From Spirochaetaceae bacterium (GTDB taxonomy: Bacteria; Spirochaetota; Spirochaetia; SZUA-6; Fen-1364): a stretch of 7,399 nucleotides of DNA. The position numbers and the translations under genes are program-made. The DNA lies in assembly GCA_003170115.1 (NCBI GenBank), contig PMZS01000208.1, positions 1 through 7,399 on the forward strand, in the 5' to 3' direction. Under the pieces are notes generated by a model. The model saw nothing but the letters and a program-made list of their open reading frames with translations. It was not told the DNA's origin and made no database searches. Below are positions 1 through 5,025 of this stretch, one piece after another (position 1 is the first letter of the stretch; the number at the start of each line of letters is the position of its first letter).

Positions 1-690
1 TCGGGCGGGCAGCGCCAGCGCGTCGCGGTAGGCCGCGCCATCGTGCGGAAGCCGAAAGTCTTTCTTTTTGACGAGCCGCTGTCCAACCTTGATGCCAAGC
101 TCAGGGTCCAGATGAGGGCCGAGCTCTCCGCGCTGCACCACAGGCTGCAGGCGACCATGATCTACGTGACCCACGACCAGATCGAGGCCATGACAATGGG
201 CGACCGCATCGTCGTCCTCAAGGACGGTCTCATCCAGCAGATCGGCACGCCGCTTGGCCTGTACAACACGCCGGTGAACAGGTTCGTGGCCGGCTTCATC
301 GGCTCTCCCCCGATGAACTTCATGAAGGTCAGCCTGAAGATGGAGGGCGGGAAGCTGTTCGCCGACGAGGGGACCTTCCGCCTGGAGCTCACTCCCCAGC
401 AGACCGAGACCCTTCGCAACTACGCGGGCAAGGATGCAATCCTGGGCGTCAGGCCCGAAGACCTCCTGTACACGGAAGCCGCTGAGAGGACGAACAACAT
501 CGCGACGAAGGTGGAGGTCATCGAGCCCCTCGGATCTGAAATCCACCTCTGGGTGAGTACCAAGAACAACCAGCTCGTCGCCAAGGTCGCCCCGCGCCAC
601 ACGTTCCACATTGGAGACGTGGCGAACGTGCACCCTGACCTGACGAAGATTCATTTCTTCGACCTTGAGACGGAGAAGGCGATCTTCTAG
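1..690 (+). CDS. Sugar ABC transporter ATP-binding protein, MalK/UgpC/MsmK type (5' partial)
   Basis: This is the C-terminal 229 residues of the cytoplasmic ATPase that powers a carbohydrate (or glycerol-phosphate) ABC importer. The reading frame is open from base 1 and begins inside the ABC signature motif (SGGQRQRVAVGRAIVR, visible residues 1-16). Walker B and the D-loop follow (FLFDEPLSNLDAKLR, 21-35), then the H-loop histidine (YVTHDQ, His58). The GSPPMNF segment (101-107) and RPED (151-154) mark the regulatory TOBE/MalK-type C-terminal domain, which runs to the stop. Full-length relatives have about 360-375 residues, so some 135-140 residues holding Walker A and the Q-loop lie upstream of the window. 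The GTG at base 43 is internal and is not the true start. MalK-type ATPases are often shared among several sugar importers, so the substrate cannot be read from this piece. The membrane and binding-protein partners are not visible. A strong terminator 31 bases downstream suggests this is the last gene of its transcript. Confidence 0.95.
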   Translation, partial: SGGQRQRVAVGRAIVRKPKVFLFDEPLSNLDAKLRVQMRAELSALHHRLQATMIYVTHDQIEAMTMGDRIVVLKDGLIQQIGTPLGLYNTPVNRFVAGFIGSPPMNFMKVSLKMEGGKLFADEGTFRLELTPQQTETLRNYAGKDAILGVRPEDLLYTEAAERTNNIATKVEVIEPLGSEIHLWVSTKNNQLVAKVAPRHTFHIGDVANVHPDLTKIHFFDLETEKAIF

Positions 691-720
691 GCTCGCCATC
701 CAGATTGTCCTGAAAATGAA

Positions 721-762
721 GGGCTGTCACATCGCGGGTGATGCGACAGCCCGTTTTTTTTT
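721..762 (+). terminator. Intrinsic terminator after the ABC ATPase gene, possibly bidirectional
   Basis: GGGCTGTC (721-728) pairs perfectly with GACAGCCC (745-752). Inside that stem, CATC (730-733) pairs with GATG (740-743) across a single A/C mismatch, leaving a six-base loop. A G and then nine T (754-762) follow. This is a classic rho-independent terminator for the plus-strand ATPase gene. Read on the minus strand, the same hairpin sits about 40 bases beyond the FecR gene stop and is followed by the moderately U-rich TTCATTTTC. It may therefore end both convergent transcripts, but the minus direction is weaker. Nothing else is evident in the 691-793 gap. Confidence 0.92.
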
Positions 763-793
763 CCTGTATCCTCTTTCGCACGACCTCGGCGTG

Positions 794-1855
794 CTACGGC
801 AGGCGGCCCTCATTTCGCTTCAGGTACTGCTTGGTCAGGAAACGGGTGAGCGCGAGCTTTCGTGCCACGTCCCGCCGTTCCCTGACGACCTGCGCGAAGA
901 AGACCTTCGTGGTCATCCCTCCGTCGATTGCACCGACGCCGACACCGCGGTCGTGGAGCACCTGCAGCCGCTCGAGCCTGAAGGCGACGCGTTCGAGCTG
1001 GAACGCGGTCCTTCGGAGACGCTGGAGGAGCGCTCCAATGGTTCGTCTCTCCTGGAGAACATCGGCGGCCGTGCCGATCCGCCCGGCCCGATCCTCGAAC
1101 GCCCACTTTCTCATGATCGCCTGGCTCCGCCCCAGCTCCTGGTGCGCGATGTTGAACTCGCGGCTGAGTCGGACATACAGCCGGGCGTTGGCCTGGACGA
1201 GCCGGAGCGCGTTCATCTGCACGAACTGGCTGCGCTCTCCCCGCCACCGGGTCTGGAATTGCTCAAGCCCGGTGGCGGGGACCGGCACGGTGCGGTAGAT
1301 CTCCCCCGGCCTTTTCTCCACGACCGTGCCGGGAATCGCCGTGAGATCCTTTCCCTGGTCGTCGGTGACCACGACCTCACCCTCATCACAGGTCACGAGG
1401 ACGTCACCGGACTCGGGCGCGGTCACCGTGAAATCGGTTCCCCGCACGCCCATCGCGGCGGAGTCCGTTCTCACGCGGACACTCTGCGACGGCAGGAGCT
1501 TCGCTACCTTCAGGGCGATCTGCCCGCCCAGGATACCGATCGTGCTTTCCTGCCTGCCCTCGACGGTTGCCACCTCCAGGGAGAACTGGGTGTCGGCGCT
1601 CATCTTGACGGTCATGCGTGGGAGCCGCGTGAAGGTGATGGCCAGCTCGGCCTGGCCGTCGGATCCTGTCTTGAGCAGGTCGAAGCTCTGCAGATCCTGC
1701 CCGATGGCGACCCCGTCCACATCGGCGCCGTCACGCACCATGCCGACCGTTCCTTCGAGGTAGGAGATGCTGCCCACGACGTCCTGGGCGGAAATGCCGG
1801 CCGTGCAGACGGCCAAAAAAAGCGCGGCCGCAAGGCCGCGCAGAAAGTGCGCCAT
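794..1855 (-). CDS. Secreted FecR-domain protein with an arginine-rich helical C-terminus
   Basis: This is a 353-residue exported protein of unknown function. Residues 1-24 form a signal peptide (MAHFLRG, then a hydrophobic core, then GISAQD), with likely cleavage near ISA-QD. Residues about 26-190 form a FecR-type beta domain. It includes the LQSFDLLKTGSDGQAEL segment and the family hallmark VRVRTDSAAMGVRGTDFTV (127-145), followed by EGEVVV and PGTVVEKRPGE. Residues about 200-353 are predicted helical and very rich in Arg, with no transmembrane segment. Classical FecR anti-sigma regulators have a cytoplasmic N-terminal part and one membrane span. This protein has neither, and no sigma factor gene is nearby, so a periplasmic or envelope structural role is more likely than iron signalling. 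The ATG overlaps the stop of the upstream NTF2-like gene (TGATG) and lacks a clear Shine-Dalgarno, which points to translational coupling. A longer in-frame reading reaches upstream, but it would overlap that gene and lose the signal peptide. FecR domain firm, role unknown. Confidence 0.85.
   Translation of the reverse strand: MAHFLRGLAAALFLAVCTAGISAQDVVGSISYLEGTVGMVRDGADVDGVAIGQDLQSFDLLKTGSDGQAELAITFTRLPRMTVKMSADTQFSLEVATVEGRQESTIGILGGQIALKVAKLLPSQSVRVRTDSAAMGVRGTDFTVTAPESGDVLVTCDEGEVVVTDDQGKDLTAIPGTVVEKRPGEIYRTVPVPATGLEQFQTRWRGERSQFVQMNALRLVQANARLYVRLSREFNIAHQELGRSQAIMRKWAFEDRAGRIGTAADVLQERRTIGALLQRLRRTAFQLERVAFRLERLQVLHDRGVGVGAIDGGMTTKVFFAQVVRERRDVARKLALTRFLTKQYLKRNEGRLP
1815..1841 (-). 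terminator. Terminator-like hairpin inside the start of the FecR gene (candidate attenuator)
   Basis: On the minus strand, GCGCGGCC (1841-1834) and GGCCGCGC (1829-1822) form a perfect 8-bp GC stem with a four-base loop. Seven consecutive U (1821-1815) follow directly. The hairpin begins 14 bases after the A of the FecR-gene ATG and spans codons for LRGLAAALF of the signal peptide. The structure meets all the usual intrinsic-terminator criteria although it is coding. Inference: it could cause premature termination when ribosomes are not translating the FecR gene, giving less FecR than NTF2-like protein. Confidence 0.5.
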
Positions 1856-3012
1856 CAAAGAATCGCGAATATCATCCAATTGGCACCCTCTTCGACGAAG
1901 TAGTACTTCTGGTATGTGGACCAGAACGGAATGCTCGATGACATGTCCACCTTGGACCTCACGTTCAGCACGTAGACCGCGCCCGTCACGCCGTCCACCG
2001 GGCTCGCCGCCGGCTGAACGAAGACGCTGTCGAGGTCCATGACGTCGGCAAGCGGGGACTCGGTGAAATCGGCATTTTCGAAATAGCCCTGAAGTGTTGT
2101 CTTCAGCTCGTCTTTCGAGACGGACTGACGCAGGCGCATGAACCTGATGTTGTCGCTCATGTGCGCGAGGGCGCCATCCGCGTCCTTTTCCAGTATCGCG
2201 TTCATGCAGGCCTCGAACGCATCCGAGATCGCCTTGCGCGCATCCGCATCCGTCGCGGCCGCCGGCGGCTGCGATTCCACTGCCCCCCCTTTCTGGGGAG
2301 ACCACGTGAGGGGAGGAGACTTCTGGCCTTCCGCGAGGATGTACCAGTCGCTGCCCACCCTGTGGATGAAGAACTGCTGCTTCATGTCCCAGAAGCTCAC
2401 GTACTGGGAGTAGTCTGTTTTTGCCGTGACGGTGTACGTGTACGTCTCTCCCCAGGCTTTCCGCATTGCGGGGGGGGCAGCGGCGATGACGGCAGTGTTC
2501 AGGTCGTACACGGAAGAAGGCTCCAGCCCCGAGAGAGGCGCCTCCTTGAAGAAGCCGGCCAGCTCGGACTCGGCATCCGCACGCGTCACCTCGGCGGGGA
2601 TCTTCGTGATGTAAATCGAGCCGTCAAGGAACCCGGCCGCGGAGGCTGCGTCTTTGTCCGCCAGCGAGCTGACGAAGCGCAGGAAGAAGGAGTTGAGGGA
2701 GCCCGAGGGGACTGCGTCCGCTCCACCGCCGATCGTCTTCGTGCGACCCTGCGCAAGCAGCTCCGCCGCGGACGGCATTGAGAGGTCCTGGATTGCCGCG
2801 GGATCCAGTTGCGGGTAGATCGACTTCGCGATGGTCATGTACTCAGTGCCCTTTTCGGCTTTCCCGACTGCCTGGTACTGTTTACCGGCGAGCCAGTAGG
2901 ACTCTCCCGCCTTTTTGCGATCGGCGTCGCTGTAGTCCTTCCAGAACTGCGCCCAGAGAAATCCCGTTGCGGCGAAGAGCAGCAGAACGGAGAGGAGAAA
3001 CTTGTTCCTCAT
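1855..3012 (-). CDS. Exported protein with two tandem NTF2/SnoaL-like domains, function unknown
   Basis: This is a 385-residue protein and the first gene of a two-gene operon with the FecR-domain gene. Residues 1-21 form a signal peptide (MRNKFLLSVLLLFAATGFLWA-Q). A short charged helical segment follows (about 22-95, TPR-like in feel). Two copies of one alpha+beta fold come next, at about 104-230 and 258-385. Each has an N-terminal helix ending in a K-D-A step (LADKDAASAA and LEKDADGALA), then a TRADAESELAGFF or SKDELKTTLQGYF helix. Each ends in strands with matching FW, aromatic and W residues: FWDMKQQFFIHRVGSDWYILA against FWSTYQKYYFVEEGANWMIFA. This pattern resembles NTF2/SnoaL-like (DUF4440-type) domains. 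A Pro/Ala-rich linker (231-257) separates the copies. The ATG is chosen because AGGAGG precedes it by six bases and a signal peptide follows at once; a longer frame upstream would run through the promoter. No catalytic residues can be assigned. The domains may bind a ligand or partner in the periplasm. Confidence 0.82.
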   Translation of the reverse strand: MRNKFLLSVLLLFAATGFLWAQFWKDYSDADRKKAGESYWLAGKQYQAVGKAEKGTEYMTIAKSIYPQLDPAAIQDLSMPSAAELLAQGRTKTIGGGADAVPSGSLNSFFLRFVSSLADKDAASAAGFLDGSIYITKIPAEVTRADAESELAGFFKEAPLSGLEPSSVYDLNTAVIAAAPPAMRKAWGETYTYTVTAKTDYSQYVSFWDMKQQFFIHRVGSDWYILAEGQKSPPLTWSPQKGGAVESQPPAAATDADARKAISDAFEACMNAILEKDADGALAHMSDNIRFMRLRQSVSKDELKTTLQGYFENADFTESPLADVMDLDSVFVQPAASPVDGVTGAVYVLNVRSKVDMSSSIPFWSTYQKYYFVEEGANWMIFAIL

Positions 3013-3018
3013 GCGCAG

Positions 3019-3025
3019 CCTCCTC
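3019..3025 (-). promoter_or_regulatory. Strong ribosome binding site that fixes the NTF2-like gene start
   Basis: Read on the minus strand, GAGGAGG is followed by a six-base spacer (CTGCGC) and the ATG at 3012-3010. It is nearly an ideal Shine-Dalgarno and settles the choice of this start over the in-frame codons further upstream. Confidence 0.85.
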
Positions 3026-3047
3026 GAATTGGGTGTACGTAATGAAG

Positions 3048-3076
3048 ATACTATCAACTCGACTTTGAGTTGACAA
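3048..3076 (-). promoter_or_regulatory. Predicted sigma70-type promoter for the NTF2-like/FecR operon
   Basis: On the minus strand, TTGTCA (3076-3071; 5 of 6 to the -35 consensus) is followed by 17 bases and TAGTAT (3053-3048; 4 of 6 to the -10 consensus). Transcription would start near 3041, giving a 5' leader of about 29 bases that carries the AGGAGG site. The -35 box lies inside the palindrome at 3067-3079. Prediction from consensus only. Confidence 0.55.
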
Positions 3077-3079
3077 CTC
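3055..3079. promoter_or_regulatory. Candidate operator: palindrome GAGTTGACAACTC plus an extra half-site
   Basis: GAGTTG-A-CAACTC (3067-3079) is a perfect inverted repeat around a central A. A third half-site, CAACTC (3055-3060), forms a second inverted repeat with GAGTTG (3067-3072) across six bases. The element covers the -35 boxes of both divergent promoters, so a bound dimer could control both directions together. I do not recognise the regulator family. Confidence 0.5.
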
Positions 3080-3098
3080 ATTTTTCTACTGGTAACCT
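3070..3098 (+). promoter_or_regulatory. Predicted promoter for the LysM lipoprotein gene
   Basis: TTGACA (3070-3075) is a perfect -35 box. At the ideal 17-base spacing lies TAACCT (3093-3098), only 3 of 6 to the -10 consensus. Transcription would begin near 3105 and leave a leader of about 65 bases. The poor -10 suggests dependence on an activator or another sigma factor. The -35 overlaps the opposing promoter's -35 by five bases within the shared palindrome. Confidence 0.45.
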
Positions 3099-3156
3099 TT
3101 CGTGAGAAAGTAAACCCGCCCCGGGTGACCCAGTCGGGGACGGAGAATGTGTCGAC

Positions 3157-3163
3157 AGGGAGG
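3157..3163 (+). promoter_or_regulatory. Ribosome binding site that sets the LysM lipoprotein start
   Basis: AGGGAGG is followed by a six-base spacer (CGCCCC) and ATG at 3170. The alternative in-frame GTG at 3125 has no comparable site and would put a polar 15-residue leader before the lipoprotein signal, so 3170 is preferred. Confidence 0.8.
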
Positions 3164-3169
3164 CGCCCC

Positions 3170-4990
3170 ATGGCCCGTTTCACTCGGCTTGCGTCCATTT
3201 TCGCGTTGTGTATCGTGCTGGTGAATTGTCCTTCGACACCAAAGCCCCCGACAAATACCGCAGCGGCTCCCGCATTCACCCCCGCGGAGGGCGTCTATGC
3301 GGACGCGCAATCCGTGACTCTGTCCACCTCCACGGAGGGGGCGACAATCCGCTATACGACGGATGGCACCGCCCCGACAGCGACCACGGGCTCGGTCTAC
3401 GCAGGGGCCATCCAGGTGTCATCGACGACCACGATTCGAGCCATGGCGGCCAAAACAGGCTGGGGGGACTCGCCCGTCGTGAGCGCGACGTTTACGATCG
3501 GCGGCAAGGTGGCGGACGTCCGGTTCGACCCGCCCGGGGGAACCTTCGACACTTCCGCCTCCGTGACGCTTCGCAGCGGGACCGAGGGCGCGCAGATTTA
3601 CTACACCACGGACGGCAGTATTCCCAGCGCGGCCAGCGGCATCCTCTACGCCGGACCGATCTCCGTCTCGGCCTCCCAGACCATCCAGGCCATCGGCGTG
3701 AAGCAGTCATTGGCCGATTCCGCGGTGGCCCGTGCGCAGTACACGATCACTGGCTCGCCCATCACCGACGTGGAAATCGCGGACGCCAGGAACGCGCTCG
3801 CCCGAGCCAGAGAAGTCGACGCAGACTTTTTCGATCCCGATAACTACGATTCGGCACGTCAGCTCCTGGACGAGGGGATCAGCCTGAGGACGAGTGACCC
3901 CGCCACAGCGCGCCAGAAACTCTCAAATTGCAAGGACAAAGCGGACCTTGCGTTCACCAATTCCGTCCAGCGGTCGGCCGAGGTCATGGCCGCGAACCTG
4001 GAAATGGCGCGCCAGAGGCTGCTCACCCTGGAAGCGGACAAGTTCTTCGCCGATGATTACAAGAACGCGACCTCGGGCATCGAGGAATCGACGGCTCTGT
4101 TCGAGAACCAGGATTACGCCGGCGCCCGTTCACGTGCCTACCAGGCGCTGAAGGAGATGACGGATCTCGGAAACCGGCTCGAGACTCAGCTGGCTTCCGT
4201 GAAGTCGTTGAAATTTGAAACCGAGCAGCTCATGAAGCAGGCTGAGTCTGAGGGGCTGTACCAGTACGCTCCCGACCAGAAGGACAAGGTGACTTCCCTG
4301 TACCTGAAGGGCGTTGATTCCTTCCAGGGCTACAGGCTGGCTGACGCGGAGGAAAACTTCGGGGCAGCCCGCGAGGCGGCCAGAGATACCATCCGCATCG
4401 CCAGAGAAGCGAGGGACGGCTCCCAGGCTGAACAGAAGAAGAAAGCCGAGGCCATGCAGGAGCAGGTGATGAAGGCCCTCGAGGACGCGTCGAACCTCAC
4501 CATTGTCACGGAGGATGGGACGGTTATCAAGCCGAAGAACTGGAAGGACGAGGATTTCCTGAAGGAAATAGACCGCATGATGCAGGAGGAGCAGAACACG
4601 CCGTCCTCCGGCCCGCAGTCGATGGCGGTCCCGGCGGACCAGAGCACCGTCGTTCTGGCCGAGGACACCTCGGTGAACCTTCTCCAGCAGGCGCGGGACT
4701 TGTGGGCGCAGGGCCTCAAGGAAAAGCAGGCGGGCAACTACGGCAAGGCGTTGGACTACTTCACCGAGGCGCAGCGCTACATCGACATCTACAAGTCCTA
4801 CGCGGTGAAGGGCGTCTACACCGTGCGGCTGATCCCTGACAGGAGAGACTGCCTGTGGCGGATCGCGGAATACACGGACATCTACGGGGACCCGTACAAG
4901 TGGCCCAACATCTGGCGGAGGAATCGCAAGCTGATCCAGAACCCTGATCTCATCTATCCGGGCTGGCAGCTGGTAATCCCGCCTCAATAG
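3170..4990 (+). CDS. Multidomain LysM lipoprotein with two chitobiase-C-like domains and helical repeats
   Basis: This is a 606-residue envelope protein. Residues 1-20 form a lipoprotein-like signal (MARFTRLASIFALCIVLVNC). The lipobox LVNC is relaxed and Cys20 is the probable lipidation site. A Pro/Thr/Ala linker (21-34) follows. Next come two chitobiase/beta-hexosaminidase C-terminal-like domains (about 35-110 and 117-193), each with the family core: ATIRYTTDGTAPT and AQIYYTTDGSIPS. Residues about 203-410 hold three helical repeats spaced about 72 residues apart, each with an aromatic pair near D/A-x-D-x-Y (FFDPDNY 220, FFADDY 292, YQYAPDQ 364). A charged coiled segment (about 410-475), a low-complexity linker and a TPR-like helical pair (504-540) follow. 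The C-terminus is a LysM domain (about 549-604: YTVRLIPDRRDCLWRIAEY to NPDLIYPGWQLVIPP). LysM binds peptidoglycan, so the protein probably links membrane to cell wall. No catalytic domain is seen; the chitobiase-like modules are the non-catalytic beta-sandwich part of that family. It is divergent from the NTF2-like/FecR operon. Architecture clear, function unknown. Confidence 0.88.
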   Translation: MARFTRLASIFALCIVLVNCPSTPKPPTNTAAAPAFTPAEGVYADAQSVTLSTSTEGATIRYTTDGTAPTATTGSVYAGAIQVSSTTTIRAMAAKTGWGDSPVVSATFTIGGKVADVRFDPPGGTFDTSASVTLRSGTEGAQIYYTTDGSIPSAASGILYAGPISVSASQTIQAIGVKQSLADSAVARAQYTITGSPITDVEIADARNALARAREVDADFFDPDNYDSARQLLDEGISLRTSDPATARQKLSNCKDKADLAFTNSVQRSAEVMAANLEMARQRLLTLEADKFFADDYKNATSGIEESTALFENQDYAGARSRAYQALKEMTDLGNRLETQLASVKSLKFETEQLMKQAESEGLYQYAPDQKDKVTSLYLKGVDSFQGYRLADAEENFGAAREAARDTIRIAREARDGSQAEQKKKAEAMQEQVMKALEDASNLTIVTEDGTVIKPKNWKDEDFLKEIDRMMQEEQNTPSSGPQSMAVPADQSTVVLAEDTSVNLLQQARDLWAQGLKEKQAGNYGKALDYFTEAQRYIDIYKSYAVKGVYTVRLIPDRRDCLWRIAEYTDIYGDPYKWPNIWRRNRKLIQNPDLIYPGWQLVIPPQ

Positions 4991-5012
4991 AGTCGGGCGC
5001 AGTAATCCCGCC
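4973..5012 (+). repeat. 11-bp direct repeat flanking the LysM gene stop
   Basis: GTAATCCCGCC occurs at 4973-4983, where it encodes part of the final VIPP, and again at 5002-5012 in the short gap after the stop, 29 bp apart. It may be the trace of a small local duplication or chance. There is no associated mobile element. Confidence 0.5.
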
Positions 5013-5013
5013 C
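4995..5013. other. Short GC hairpin between convergent genes
   Basis: GGGCG (4995-4999) pairs with CGCCC (5009-5013) around a nine-base loop in the 35-base gap between the LysM gene stop and the mutase gene stop. There is no T-run on either side, so it is at best a weak terminator. No other structure is evident in this gap. Confidence 0.25.
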
Positions 5014-5025
5014 CAGCAGGTCCAG

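Noticed and set aside
665..1903. Long open frame (412 codons) on the plus strand opposite the FecR gene
   Set aside because: Its product is a low-information His/Leu/Arg/Pro-rich string with no recognisable domain. The opposite strand has a signal peptide, the FecR signature and operon structure. Antisense open frames of this size are common in GC-rich DNA.
2470..2477. Run of eight G (C8 in the NTF2-like gene), with a second run of seven C at 2283-2289, as possible phase-variation tracts
   Set aside because: The runs are modest for a GC-rich genome, the gene is intact, and both encode ordinary Pro or Gly codons. The frame at the AAAGGGG site also does not fit a -1 slippery heptamer.
3097..3110. 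Small hairpin CTTTC-GTGA-GAAAG near the LysM gene promoter
   Set aside because: The stem has only five base pairs, and the predicted transcription start falls within it, so it would not form in the mRNA as drawn.
3125..3169. GTG start at 3125 adding 15 residues to the LysM lipoprotein
   Set aside because: It would place a polar leader before a lipoprotein signal peptide and has no good ribosome binding site. AGGGAGG is correctly spaced before the ATG at 3170.
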